From Maribacter huludaoensis (GTDB taxonomy: Bacteria > Bacteroidota > Bacteroidia > Flavobacteriales > Flavobacteriaceae): a DNA stretch of 48,685 bases. A program made the translations under genes and the position numbers. Positions 1-8,536 of the stretch are shown here, one piece after another. Under the pieces are notes generated by a model. That model was not told the DNA's origin and did not search any database. It worked only from the letters and a program-made list of their open reading frames with translations. The stretch is taken from contig NZ_JARKMS010000009.1 of the NCBI RefSeq assembly GCF_029350945.1, positions 24,431 to 73,115 of the forward strand, given 5' to 3'. Numbering within the stretch: the stretch's first letter is position 1; each line of letters starts with the position of its first letter.

Positions 1-1196
1 TCCGGTACTAGCGAACTGGCTATTAATATCGAAGGCGGTGACGATGTTACCGTTGACCTTTCCGCTCTTGAAGAATCCGCTGATATCACAGCTGTTCAGG
101 ACGATGTGGACCAAAACGAACTGGATGCCGATAACGCAATCGCTGCGGTAGACACCAAAATTGACGACCATATTCTTGCCGATGAGGATACCTCTGCTAC
201 GAACGAACTTTCGGACTTGAACCTGGATGCCAATTCTAACATTCTTACGTTGACCAACCCTGCAACGGGTACGAACGAGGTAGACCTTTCAGGATTTGTA
301 TCTACGGACGACCAGAACCTGGAATCGGCTACACTTTCAAGTGACAGCGAACTGGCAATAAACATAGAAGGTGGTAGCGACGTTACCGTTGACCTTTCCG
401 CTTTGGAAGAATCCGCTGATATCACAGCGGTAGACAATAAAGTGGATGCCCACATTCTTGCGGACGAGGATACCTCTGCTACGAACGAACTTTCGGACTT
501 GAACCTGGATGCCAATTCTAACATTCTTACGTTAACGAACCCTGCAACGGGTACGAACGAAGTCGATCTTTCGGGATTTGTTTCTTCGGACGACCAGAAC
601 CTTGAATCCGCTACACTTTCAAGTGACAGCGAACTGGCTATAAACATAGAAGGCGGTAGCGACGTTACCGTTGACCTTTCCGCTCTTGAAGAATCCGCTG
701 ATATCACAGCTGTTCAGGACGATGTGGACCAGAACGAACTGGATGCCGATAACGCAATCGCTGCGGTGGACACTAAAATAGATAATCACATTCTTGCCGA
801 TGAGGATACCTCTGCTACGAACGAACTTTCGGATCTGAACTTGGATGCTATTTCCAACATTCTTACTTTGACCAACCCTGCAACGGGTACGAACGAAGTA
901 GACCTTTCGGGATTTGTTTCTTCGGACGACCAGAACCTTGAATCCGCTACACTTTCCGGTACTAGCGAATTGGCTATTAATATCGAAGGCGGTGACGATG
1001 TTACCGTTGACCTTTCCGCTCTTGAAGAATCCGCTGATATCACAGCGGTAGACAATAAAGTGGATGCCCACATTCTTGCGGACGAGGATACCTCTGCTAC
1101 GAACGAACTTTCCGATCTGAGCTTGGATGCTAATTCTAACATTCTTACGTTAACGAACCCTGCAACGGGTACGAACGAGGTAGACCTTTCGGGATA
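1..1196 (+). repeat. Alternating 282/336-bp in-frame tandem repeats
   Basis: Using the His codon of HILADED as the landmark, units begin at 169, 451, 787 and 1069. The spacings are 282, 336 and 282 bases (94, 112 and 94 residues). The two sizes differ in the linker: short units end in a DNKVDA-type linker, long units carry QDDVDQNELDADNAIAAVD. One long plus one short unit makes a 618-base higher-order repeat. The copies are nearly identical at DNA level. The array begins before the window and ends near 1196 where the frame enters unique sequence. Confidence 0.9.
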
Positions 1197-1947
1197 TAAA
1201 TTAACCGGTACTACAGGTTCAGTATTCTTTGCCGATACTGACGGAACGCCAACAGAAAATAACAGTGAGTTATTTTGGGATAACGGTAGTAACAGCTTAG
1301 GTATTGGAACGAACACACCATCTAATAAATTAGAAGTATCTGGCGCTATGCGTTCTCAAGGTATATTAAATTCCAACGGAACAGCTAATGAACCCTCATA
1401 CAGATTTTCTAATGATACAAATACAGGAATGTATAGACCCGCAGCGGACGAGATCGCTTTTACAGTAGGATCAATTGAGGCTTTAAAAGTGGAAGAAACT
1501 TCTGGTAACACATCTGTAATTGTAAACGAAACCTTAGAATTGGAAGGTGCGGTATTAGATGAGAATGATTCTGCCGGTACTACCGGGCAAGTACTTACCT
1601 CAACAGCAACAGGTACAGAGTGGGTAGATAACTACAACCCTGTTAAAGCAATAGGCAAAATTAGTTCTACAGGAACAATTACTAGAGCAACCACAGGTGT
1701 AACAGTTGAAAGAATTAGTGTGGGTTATTATAGAGTAACGCTACCTGCAGGTTCAGTTTCCGATGCAGATTACATTATACAATTATCACAACCTGGTAGA
1801 GGTGGCGCCGGTAACGACGACCCTGGCATCTCCTACTCCAACCAAACCGCAACAAGTTTTGAGGTCATTATTGGAGATAACGATAATGGTGGTACAGATC
1901 GTACAAGGTTTGATTCTGAATTTATGTTTACCGTTTTAGATTTATAG
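1..1947 (+). CDS. Repetitive surface/stalk protein, 5' end outside window
   Basis: The frame is open from base 1 and gives 648 residues to the TAG at 1945, so the N-terminus lies left of the window. A GTG at 106 is internal to the repeats and is not a credible start. About the first 400 residues are near-identical acidic repeats with cores such as HILADEDTSATNELSDL and NILTLTNPATGTNEVDLSG. After about 1197 comes a non-repeated part with a tail-fibre-like motif (SLGIGTNTPSNKLEVSG), then a segment like those of phage-tail or S74-type fibres, and a C-terminal beta-rich domain ending FMFTVLDL. No T9SS sorting domain is visible. It is three bases upstream of the next gene, so probably one operon. 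Function is unknown; a fibrous adhesin or stalk is inference. The repeats are more GC-rich than the tail. Confidence 0.8.
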   Translation, partial: SGTSELAINIEGGDDVTVDLSALEESADITAVQDDVDQNELDADNAIAAVDTKIDDHILADEDTSATNELSDLNLDANSNILTLTNPATGTNEVDLSGFVSTDDQNLESATLSSDSELAINIEGGSDVTVDLSALEESADITAVDNKVDAHILADEDTSATNELSDLNLDANSNILTLTNPATGTNEVDLSGFVSSDDQNLESATLSSDSELAINIEGGSDVTVDLSALEESADITAVQDDVDQNELDADNAIAAVDTKIDNHILADEDTSATNELSDLNLDAISNILTLTNPATGTNEVDLSGFVSSDDQNLESATLSGTSELAINIEGGDDVTVDLSALEESADITAVDNKVDAHILADEDTSATNELSDLSLDANSNILTLTNPATGTNEVDLSGYKLTGTTGSVFFADTDGTPTENNSELFWDNGSNSLGIGTNTPSNKLEVSGAMRSQGILNSNGTANEPSYRFSNDTNTGMYRPAADEIAFTVGSIEALKVEETSGNTSVIVNETLELEGAVLDENDSAGTTGQVLTSTATGTEWVDNYNPVKAIGKISSTGTITRATTGVTVERISVGYYRVTLPAGSVSDADYIIQLSQPGRGGAGNDDPGISYSNQTATSFEVIIGDNDNGGTDRTRFDSEFMFTVLDL

Positions 1948-1950
1948 AAG

Positions 1951-3111
1951 ATGAGAAAAATAGTATTCATATTATTCATTTTAGCAACAGGTCTTGGATA
2001 TTCCCAAGCACCTACCGCAGGTGAACTTGTAGCAATCCATTCGGCTACTTTAGCTGAAATCAATGCAATTGTTAGTCCGCATGAAGGATCGTTAATTTAC
2101 AATTCAGATGATAGTTTTCTGTATCAGTTTACAGGCAGTGCTTGGCAAAAGCTAACGCCAGAGGGTAATGAAACAAAAATTATATCTGACGGAAATGTAA
2201 CTATTTCCGGCACGGGTACAACCGCAGACCCCTACATAGTTTCTTCCATAAAACCTACTTTTACAACAAATCCTGATGGGTCTTTTACTTTTTCCAATGG
2301 CGTTGATCCAGATGTAAATTTTTTCCCAACGGTACCGGGCAACTCCCCTATTGTTTCAAATTCTGACGCAGGTACAGGTAATTGCTCGCAATTTGGATTA
2401 AACGAAACTAAGAACGTAATTATACAGGGCGCCTATTTTGATGGTTCCTCCACAGTTGCCATTACGGGACAAACGGTAAATTCTGTGGTAATCAACAGTT
2501 CTTCGCAAATAACCGCCAATGTTACATCAGGTTCCAGTTATGGTAATTATGATATTTCAGTTACCAATAACGCAGGTTCCAGTACATTGACCGGAGGATT
2601 TGTTCTACAGGCAGCTTCATCACTTACTACCAATGGTATTGCTATTACAGATATGATCTTGACAGGATCAATGAACTATAACGGTATGCAATTAACAAAG
2701 ACAGCAACAGCCGGCTGGAACGCTCAAGGATATTCTACTGCGCAATCTATAGACCCAACCATTGGTGGACATTTAGACTGGACAGCTGACCAATCTAACA
2801 AATATGTCATGATCGGTCTAAGCACTACGCCACATACCAGTGCATCGTACACTAATTTGGATTACGCCATGTATATGGTCACCAATAGCAACATTCAGAT
2901 TAGAGAAAATGGCGCAAGTTTGGGTTACGTAAGCGGATATTCTGCCGGAGACAGACTTTCTATAAATATTGATTGTTTGGGCAATGTCACATATTTAAGG
3001 AATGATATCGTTATATTTTCTTCCTCTAAAAAAGCAACAAACCCATTGTATTTCGATTCTTCATTTCACAGTGTAGACGCTTCTATTTCAAACATAACCA
3101 TGACCCATTAA
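1951..3111 (+). CDS. Secreted protein with IPT-like and concanavalin-like domains
   Basis: The protein has 386 residues and a clear signal peptide (residues 1-19, cleavage near GYSQA). Residues about 30-70 (EGSLIYNSDDSFLYQFTGSAW) resemble a short module common in flavobacterial surface proteins. Residues about 150-225 look like an IPT/TIG-type immunoglobulin fold (VIIQGAYFDG, then ANVTSGSSYGNYDISVTNNAG). The C-terminal 150 residues (QIRENGASLG, YSAGDRLSINID, VTYLRNDIVIFSSS) have the pattern of a concanavalin/SPRY-like sandwich. No T9SS C-terminal domain is evident. It sits between the repeat protein (3 bases) and the gliding-domain protein (5 bases), so one operon is likely. The role is probably extracellular binding; domain calls are by pattern only. 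Confidence 0.75.
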   Translation: MRKIVFILFILATGLGYSQAPTAGELVAIHSATLAEINAIVSPHEGSLIYNSDDSFLYQFTGSAWQKLTPEGNETKIISDGNVTISGTGTTADPYIVSSIKPTFTTNPDGSFTFSNGVDPDVNFFPTVPGNSPIVSNSDAGTGNCSQFGLNETKNVIIQGAYFDGSSTVAITGQTVNSVVINSSSQITANVTSGSSYGNYDISVTNNAGSSTLTGGFVLQAASSLTTNGIAITDMILTGSMNYNGMQLTKTATAGWNAQGYSTAQSIDPTIGGHLDWTADQSNKYVMIGLSTTPHTSASYTNLDYAMYMVTNSNIQIRENGASLGYVSGYSAGDRLSINIDCLGNVTYLRNDIVIFSSSKKATNPLYFDSSFHSVDASISNITMTH

Positions 3112-3116
3112 AAATC

Positions 3117-4289
3117 ATGAAATTATTCAAGATCTTACTTGGCTTTTTATTGCTGGCAAATACCATTGCAGCACAAGACGCCGTTCATAATTATGGTAAT
3201 ATTCAAATTCATGATAATGGTTTGGTAGGTTTTCATATGGATGTTATAAACAATGGTGCATTTAACCAAAATAAAGGATTGGTAGGATTCTATTCTTTCA
3301 ACAAGGCCTTGGCAATATCAGGTGGGTCAAATCCGGTATTTTATGATTTTGAGGTCGCAGTAGACAACGACCTATACATTTATAATACTGTTGGAGTTCA
3401 AAACAACGCAAACTTTATTACAGGTGATATAGTGACCCCTAGAGAAACATCTGAAGTAAATATTAATTTTTTAAACGATTCTTTTTATAATGGAGAAACT
3501 GATTTTACAAAGATCGATGGTTACGCTGCCATCAGTAAAAAATCTGAATTTACATTTCCTATAGGTCAATTTGACAAAATTCGTCCTTTGACCATAGAAT
3601 CCATCGGTTCAAATGATTATGCAAAATCTGCGTACTATTACGAAGACCCTAATACCCCAAGCGCTTTTAACACAAATTTTAGCACTTTTATTAAAGAGAA
3701 CCAAGCATTGGTCATCAGTGAATTTGAATTTTGGCATTTAGAAAGTACCGTACCATCAAAAGTGACCTTAACATGGGATCAAGAAAGTTATGCCAATCTC
3801 TTTGGTACGGATATTAAAGATATTAGAGTCGTAGGCTGGAGAATTATAGATAAAATTTGGGTTGATTTAGGCAACACAAATGTGAATGGCGACCTCATCA
3901 ATGGCTCGGTAACCTCTAAAGAATTCATTCCCAGCGATTATGAAATTATAACCATTGGAGGACAAACCGACTTTCTGGGAGTACTGGACAATATTATGTT
4001 GGATAACTATTACATGACACCAAACGGTGACGGTATAAATGACTATTTAGAGATTGAAGGTATTGAAGGCTCTCCAAATAACCAATTAGAAATTTATAAT
4101 CGTTATGGAAGATTGGTATTTTCAAAAAGTGGCTACAGCAATGAATTTACTGGCTTATCCAACGTAAACGGAGTAGTTTCTAAAAATATAGGTTTGCCAT
4201 CGGGCATATATTTCTATATTGTTCACTTGAACGAATTAAATTACAAACACCAGGGATACCTACACCTTACCACTTTCAATGAAAATTGA
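3117..4289 (+). CDS. T9SS type B sorting domain (gliding-motility C-terminal) protein
   Basis: The protein has 390 residues with a signal peptide (residues 1-20, LLANTIAAQ). Residues about 288-390 match the CHU_C / gliding-motility-associated C-terminal domain: YYMTPNGDGIND near 299-310, then LEIYNRYGRLVF and GLPSGIYFYIV. This domain directs export through the outer membrane by the type IX secretion system. The middle part (about 20-285) is beta-rich and I do not recognise it. It is the last gene of the three-gene cassette and the only member with a visible T9SS signal, so it may be the surface anchor or partner of the other two (inference). Confidence 0.85.
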   Translation: MKLFKILLGFLLLANTIAAQDAVHNYGNIQIHDNGLVGFHMDVINNGAFNQNKGLVGFYSFNKALAISGGSNPVFYDFEVAVDNDLYIYNTVGVQNNANFITGDIVTPRETSEVNINFLNDSFYNGETDFTKIDGYAAISKKSEFTFPIGQFDKIRPLTIESIGSNDYAKSAYYYEDPNTPSAFNTNFSTFIKENQALVISEFEFWHLESTVPSKVTLTWDQESYANLFGTDIKDIRVVGWRIIDKIWVDLGNTNVNGDLINGSVTSKEFIPSDYEIITIGGQTDFLGVLDNIMLDNYYMTPNGDGINDYLEIEGIEGSPNNQLEIYNRYGRLVFSKSGYSNEFTGLSNVNGVVSKNIGLPSGIYFYIVHLNELNYKHQGYLHLTTFNEN

Positions 4290-4418
4290 GATTGAATCTA
4301 ATTCCCCTCAATATTTATTACTTTTACCTTTAGATTGCATGATTTACAACTTTCAAAAGTTTTTCTCTTTTGGTATAGTTTGGCAAATCTTTTGCACTGA
4401 ATAACACAATACACAATT

Positions 4419-5153
4419 ATGCAGAGAAGAACATTTATAAATAAAAGTAGCTCGGCAGCTTTAGCGCTTGCCCTAGCACCAAATTTCTTTATTCAAGAAG
4501 AAACCGAGTACAGTATTTTAGAACTGATGGGCAAGCAAGATATTGAGTTGTACGGCAAAGATATTAACCTACGGAAAGAAGCACATGATGCTTTTCTTGA
4601 AATGAAAAAAGCTGCCTATAAAGATGGTATTGACCTTAAAATAGTTTCTAGTTTTAGAAGTTACGACAGACAAGAGACCATTTTTGAACGCAAATTCTTA
4701 AAATATACAGATGATGATGGCATGGACCCCATAGATGCTATTAATAAAATTATAGAATATAGTACTATACCAGGAACAAGCAGACACCACTGGGGGACTG
4801 ATATTGACGTGGTGGATGGTTATAGAAAAGTGGATGGCGATGTTTTAGTACCCCATAAATACGAAGGCGACGGCCCATATGTAGATTTTAAAAACTGGAT
4901 GGACGAAAATTCCGAAACATATGGTTTCTTTCTTGTTTACACGAACGAACCAAAAAGAAGAGGTTTTAAATATGAGCCATGGCATTATAGCTACGCACCT
5001 TTATCAATACCAATGTTAGAGCAATTTAGGAGTAAAAATATTGCATCTATACTTATACGTGAAGATTTCTATGGTGCCGAAAATTTTACAATGGGCTTTT
5101 TAAAATCGTACATTCAAAACAATATATTAGATATCAATAGAAATTTATTGTAA
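4419..5153 (+). CDS. M15 family D-Ala-D-Ala carboxypeptidase (VanY-like)
   Basis: The protein has 244 residues and is a peptidoglycan peptidase expected to trim D-Ala-D-Ala termini. The family motifs are present: SRHHWGTDID at 121-130 gives zinc ligands His123 and Asp130, and EPWH at 186-189 gives the catalytic Glu186 and zinc ligand His189. SSFRSYDRQ near 77-85 is the usual substrate-pocket stretch. The N-terminus, MQRRTFINKS followed by an Ala/Leu-rich stretch, looks like a twin-arginine leader rather than a plain Sec one. It lies upstream of an M48 protease on the same strand with a 39-base gap. Confidence 0.88.
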   Translation: MQRRTFINKSSSAALALALAPNFFIQEETEYSILELMGKQDIELYGKDINLRKEAHDAFLEMKKAAYKDGIDLKIVSSFRSYDRQETIFERKFLKYTDDDGMDPIDAINKIIEYSTIPGTSRHHWGTDIDVVDGYRKVDGDVLVPHKYEGDGPYVDFKNWMDENSETYGFFLVYTNEPKRRGFKYEPWHYSYAPLSIPMLEQFRSKNIASILIREDFYGAENFTMGFLKSYIQNNILDINRNLL

Positions 5154-5192
5154 GCATTTCGTACATTAGAACCTGTACCATACTATATTACC

Positions 5193-5963
5193 ATGAGAAG
5201 AGGAAGTTGGAAAATTAGAATATTCATAGGTTTGGCCATTGTTGCTTTTGCATTCATACAAAAATGTAGCAATACGGAAGAGAACCCTTACACAGGCCGT
5301 TCGCAACATATTACCATGTCAGCCGATCAAGAAATTGCCATTGGTTTACAAAGTGCCCCGGAAATGGCGCAGCAGCATGGCGGACTCTATCCTGATCAAC
5401 GCCTACAGTCTTTTGTTGAATCTGTAGGTAATAAATTAGTTGAGAACAGTATTGCTAGAGAAACTCCGTATCAATATGATTTTCATTTATTGGCAGATGA
5501 CCAGACCATAAATGCTTTTGCCTTGCCAGGAGGACAATGTTTTATAACGTACGCATTATTCTCCCAACTCAACGAAGCACAACTTGCCGGGGTACTTGGA
5601 CATGAAATTGGACATGTGATCGGCAGACATTCCGCAGAGAGAATTGCCGACAGCCAAACATGGCAGACCGCCACTATGGGAGCAACGGTAGGTGTAGGAG
5701 ACATGGGCAGTATTTTAGGAAGTATAGGTCAAAACACATTATTAAAAAATGGTAGGGAAGATGAGTTGGAAAGTGATGAACTAGGCGTATTGTTTATGAT
5801 TCAATCTGGCTATGACCCATACGAAATGATAAAAGTGATGGAAATTTTAAAAGCCGCTGGCGGACCTAATCGTACTCCTGAATTTCAAAGCACTCACCCA
5901 GATCCTGAAAATAGAATTGAAAAAATTAGAGAAGCTATAGATAAGTACAAAAACCAAGGTTAA
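5193..5963 (+). CDS. M48 family zinc metalloprotease, secreted or lipoprotein
   Basis: The protein has 256 residues. HEIGH at 137-141 is the zinc-binding HExxH motif, and ELESD at 191-195 provides the ExxxD third-ligand motif. The fold start (NPYTGRSQHITMSADQE) is typical of periplasmic M48 peptidases of the LoiP/YcaL/BepA type. A hydrophobic segment at about 9-23 ends at Cys25, so it may be a lipoprotein, although the lipobox (IQKC) is poor. There is no TPR region, unlike BepA. The expected role is envelope protein quality control; the substrate is unknown. Confidence 0.88.
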   Translation: MRRGSWKIRIFIGLAIVAFAFIQKCSNTEENPYTGRSQHITMSADQEIAIGLQSAPEMAQQHGGLYPDQRLQSFVESVGNKLVENSIARETPYQYDFHLLADDQTINAFALPGGQCFITYALFSQLNEAQLAGVLGHEIGHVIGRHSAERIADSQTWQTATMGATVGVGDMGSILGSIGQNTLLKNGREDELESDELGVLFMIQSGYDPYEMIKVMEILKAAGGPNRTPEFQSTHPDPENRIEKIREAIDKYKNQG

Positions 5964-6017
5964 TCGGATTTATTGTACCGTTGGCCTAGACGAACTTCTT
6001 CAGTAATTATAATTGAT

Positions 6018-6025
6018 TACATTTG
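6018..6025 (+). promoter_or_regulatory. Putative -7 element for the 55-aa gene
   Basis: TACATTTG matches the Bacteroidota -7 consensus TAnnTTTG and lies 75 bases before the ATG at 6100. I see no good -33 TTG at the usual distance. It sits between imperfect complementary stretches (acttc near 5995 and gaagt near 6028). Confidence 0.35.
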
Positions 6026-6099
6026 ATGAAGTCCCAAGCTTATTTTGCCATTTATGGATTGCCTTTATAGCTATGTTTTAATCATAGAAGAACACTATA

Positions 6100-6267
6100 A
6101 TGGGAACAATTACACATTTCAGAAACTTATACGTGCAGGCGTTTGAGAACTGTAGACCATTGGTATTGGTTACATTTTTAAAAGTCTACTCAGTATTTTG
6201 TGCCTTAATGATATTTTCGGCACTGTATGCGTTTGTTGTCAGAGCAGCAAATGGATTTGATTTTTAA
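6100..6267 (+). CDS. Small 55-aa membrane protein, DUF6747-like
   Basis: ATG at 6100 to TAA at 6265 encodes 55 residues beginning MGTITHFRNLYVQAFENCRP and ending in ANGFDF. One strong hydrophobic helix spans about residues 21-47. The gene lies alone between the M48 protease and a strong terminator at 6323. The sequence resembles short single-helix proteins of Flavobacteriaceae annotated as DUF6747; this is recall, not a search. Function is unknown. Its compact reading frame, membrane helix and flanking signals argue that it is real. Confidence 0.65.
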   Translation: MGTITHFRNLYVQAFENCRPLVLVTFLKVYSVFCALMIFSALYAFVVRAANGFDF

Positions 6268-6322
6268 CGCATTTTACTCTTTTACCTGAACACTATTTGA
6301 AGTAGAATTCCGTAGTATTAAA

Positions 6323-6356
6323 AAAGGCTCCTTGAATGATCAAAGAGCCTTTATTT
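6323..6356. terminator. Bidirectional terminator hairpin
   Basis: Arms aaaggctc (6323-6330) and gagccttt (6345-6352) are perfectly complementary, with a 14-base loop. A-rich and T-rich flanks let it work on both strands. It lies between the 55-aa gene and the convergent ankyrin gene. Confidence 0.8.
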
Positions 6357-6375
6357 TTAACATATGTGTATTGAA

Positions 6376-6768
6376 CTAACTTCCGGTTGCAATTTCTATT
6401 AATTCAAGAGCTTCAGTTGCGTTAGACAACTCAGCATATCTTTTTGCAGTATAACCTTGACTACTCTGCATCTTTAAATCTGCCCCGTTAGAGATTAAAA
6501 TCTGTAAAACTTCAACTTTATTGTAACGTGCGGCAAACATGGCCGGCGTCATTCCCAATGATTTCTGATTTACATCTTCACCCAAATCTATTAAACGACT
6601 TACGGTTTCTAAATCGCCCTTAATAACCGCTTTACAAAATGAACTGATGTCTACCCTTTTTACAAGTTCCGTGTTAAAATCTGTAGCATTGGCAGTTTTG
6701 TCCGCTGCCAAAATTGTTGACCCCATGGTAAGTGCTACCAAGGATAATGTTAGAATTACTTTTTTCAT
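6376..6768 (-). CDS. Secreted ankyrin-repeat protein
   Basis: The protein has 130 residues. I chose the start at 6768 (MKKVILTLSLVALTMGSTILAA), which gives a clean signal peptide; an in-frame ATG at 6807 would put 13 non-hydrophobic residues before it. Residues about 42-125 hold two to three ankyrin repeats (DLETVSRLIDLGEDVNQKS, MTPAMFAARYNKVEVLQILISNGADL, GYTAKRYAELS). Ankyrin repeats mediate protein-protein contacts; the partner is unknown. It stands alone, convergent with the 55-aa gene. Confidence 0.85.
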   Translation of the reverse strand: MKKVILTLSLVALTMGSTILAADKTANATDFNTELVKRVDISSFCKAVIKGDLETVSRLIDLGEDVNQKSLGMTPAMFAARYNKVEVLQILISNGADLKMQSSQGYTAKRYAELSNATEALELIEIATGS

Positions 6769-6880
6769 GATGATTGATTTTAATTGATGAAGTACAATAA
6801 CGTACATATAAAAGACGCTCGTCTACACAAATTGTTTCAGCCTTTAACATTGTTATAACTAAACTTTAACAAACAAATCT

Positions 6881-6908
6881 TAACACAGACTACAAATTTG
6901 TTGTGTTA
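6881..6908. promoter_or_regulatory. Inverted repeat upstream of gpmI
   Basis: TAACACA (6881-6887) and TGTGTTA (6902-6908) form a perfect 7-base dyad with a 14-base spacer, in the divergent region between the ankyrin gene and gpmI. It could be an operator or chance in AT-rich DNA; no regulator can be assigned. Confidence 0.25.
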
Positions 6909-6963
6909 CTCCAGCTTTACAAAAAAGGTAGGTAATGTAGTAGCTTAACTTAATAGATCATAG

Positions 6964-6971
6964 TATTTTTG
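6964..6971 (+). promoter_or_regulatory. Putative -7 promoter element of gpmI
   Basis: TATTTTTG fits TAnnTTTG and ends 21 bases before the gpmI ATG, a typical flavobacterial spacing. No clear -33 TTG is seen. Confidence 0.5.
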
Positions 6972-6992
6972 TAGCCTTAAAACCTAATAAAG

Positions 6993-8510
6993 ATGAACAA
7001 AAAAGTAATCTTAATGATATTAGATGGTTGGGGCAAATCCCCAGATCCAGAAGTATCTGCAGTAGATAAAGCCAATACTCCTTTTATAGATAGTTTATAT
7101 ACCAAATATGCCAATTCCAATTTGTTGACAGACGGAATGAATGTTGGTTTGCCAGAAGGCCAAATGGGTAACAGTGAGGTAGGTCATATGAACTTGGGAG
7201 CGGGCAGAATAGTTTATCAAGATCTTGCCAAAATAAATAAGGCGGTCAACGAAAACACCTTAAGTTCAGAACCGGTCTTAAAAAGTGCTTTTGACTACGC
7301 GAAGAAAAACAACAAAGATGTTCATTTTTTAGGCTTGTTAAGCGATGGTGGTGTACACAGCCATACAAACCATATTAAGGGTTTAATAGCTGCCGGAAAA
7401 GAATCCGGTGTAAACAATATGTATCTACATGCATTTACCGATGGTAGAGACGTAGACCCAAAAAGTGGAAAAGGCTTTCTAGAAGACATTGTAGCATACG
7501 GTTCTGATAAAAACACAAAATTGGCAACGGTTATTGGTAGATATTACGCCATGGACCGCGACAAAAGATGGGAACGCGTTAAAGAAGCTTACGATGTAAT
7601 TGTAAATGCCGAAGGTGAAAAATCTACCGATATCGGTAAAACAATCCAGAAAAGCTATGATGACGATATTACAGATGAGTTTATTAAACCTATCGTAATG
7701 ACCAATACGGACGGCACTCCTGTTGCTTCCGTAAAGGAAGGCGATGTGGTTATCTTCTTTAACTTTAGAACTGACCGTGGTAGAGAATTGACCCAAGTGC
7801 TAAGTCAAGTAGATATGCATGAACAGAATATGCACAAACTTGATCTTTATTATGTTACCCTTACCAATTATGATGAATCTTACAACAATGTTCATGTTGT
7901 TTACAATAAGGACAACATCGTTGAAACGCTAGGTGAGGTTTTATCCAATGCGGGTAAAAAGCAAATAAGAATTGCCGAAACAGAAAAGTATCCACACGTT
8001 ACTTTCTTTTTCAATGGCGGAAGAGAAGTTCCTTTTGAAGGAGAATCGCGTATATTATGTCCGTCTCCAAAAGTGGCTACATACGATCTGCAACCAGAAA
8101 TGAGTGCATTTGAGATTAGGGATAAAATCATCCCTGAAATCAAAAAAGGAGATGTAGATTTTATTTGTTTGAACTTTGCAAATCCAGATATGGTTGGTCA
8201 TACCGGTGACATGAATGCTGCGATCAAGGCTTGTGAAACTGTTGACGAATGCGCAAAAGACGTTATTACCGCAGCTATAGAAAAAGATTTCTCCGTAATC
8301 GTAATTGCGGATCACGGTAACTGTGAGACCATGATCAACGAAGATGGCTCACCTAACACGGCACATACCACCAACCCTGTACCATTAATTTTGGTGGATA
8401 AAGATATTCATCAAATCAAAGATGGTGTATTAGGTGATATTGCACCAACGATATTAAAATTAATGGGTGTTGAAAAATCGACATTTATGACCCAAAATTC
8501 TTTGGTATAA
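6993..8510 (+). CDS. gpmI: 2,3-bisphosphoglycerate-independent phosphoglycerate mutase
   Basis: The protein has 505 residues, the normal family length. It interconverts 3- and 2-phosphoglycerate in glycolysis and gluconeogenesis, using two metal ions, in the cytoplasm. DGWG at 11-14 supplies a metal ligand, and GNSEVGH at 59-65 contains the phosphorylated Ser61. HAFTDGRDVDP and the late IADHGNCE motif are also typical of the alkaline-phosphatase superfamily fold. It heads a same-strand run with map (26-base gap) and a methyltransferase. Confidence 0.97.
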   Translation: MNKKVILMILDGWGKSPDPEVSAVDKANTPFIDSLYTKYANSNLLTDGMNVGLPEGQMGNSEVGHMNLGAGRIVYQDLAKINKAVNENTLSSEPVLKSAFDYAKKNNKDVHFLGLLSDGGVHSHTNHIKGLIAAGKESGVNNMYLHAFTDGRDVDPKSGKGFLEDIVAYGSDKNTKLATVIGRYYAMDRDKRWERVKEAYDVIVNAEGEKSTDIGKTIQKSYDDDITDEFIKPIVMTNTDGTPVASVKEGDVVIFFNFRTDRGRELTQVLSQVDMHEQNMHKLDLYYVTLTNYDESYNNVHVVYNKDNIVETLGEVLSNAGKKQIRIAETEKYPHVTFFFNGGREVPFEGESRILCPSPKVATYDLQPEMSAFEIRDKIIPEIKKGDVDFICLNFANPDMVGHTGDMNAAIKACETVDECAKDVITAAIEKDFSVIVIADHGNCETMINEDGSPNTAHTTNPVPLILVDKDIHQIKDGVLGDIAPTILKLMGVEKSTFMTQNSLV

Positions 8511-8536
8511 TTATTAAACCAACCCATTAGCAAACA

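Noticed and set aside
1..1196. CRISPR array
   Set aside because: The repeats are 282-336 bases, in frame and coding; there are no short direct repeats with unique spacers anywhere in the window.
96..1316. Long antisense reading frames (96-707 and 786-1316, minus strand) opposite the repeat protein
   Set aside because: They are by-products of the tandem repeats: the opposite frame stays open because each unit repeats the same stop-free sequence. They are Ser-rich, have no domain and no promoter.
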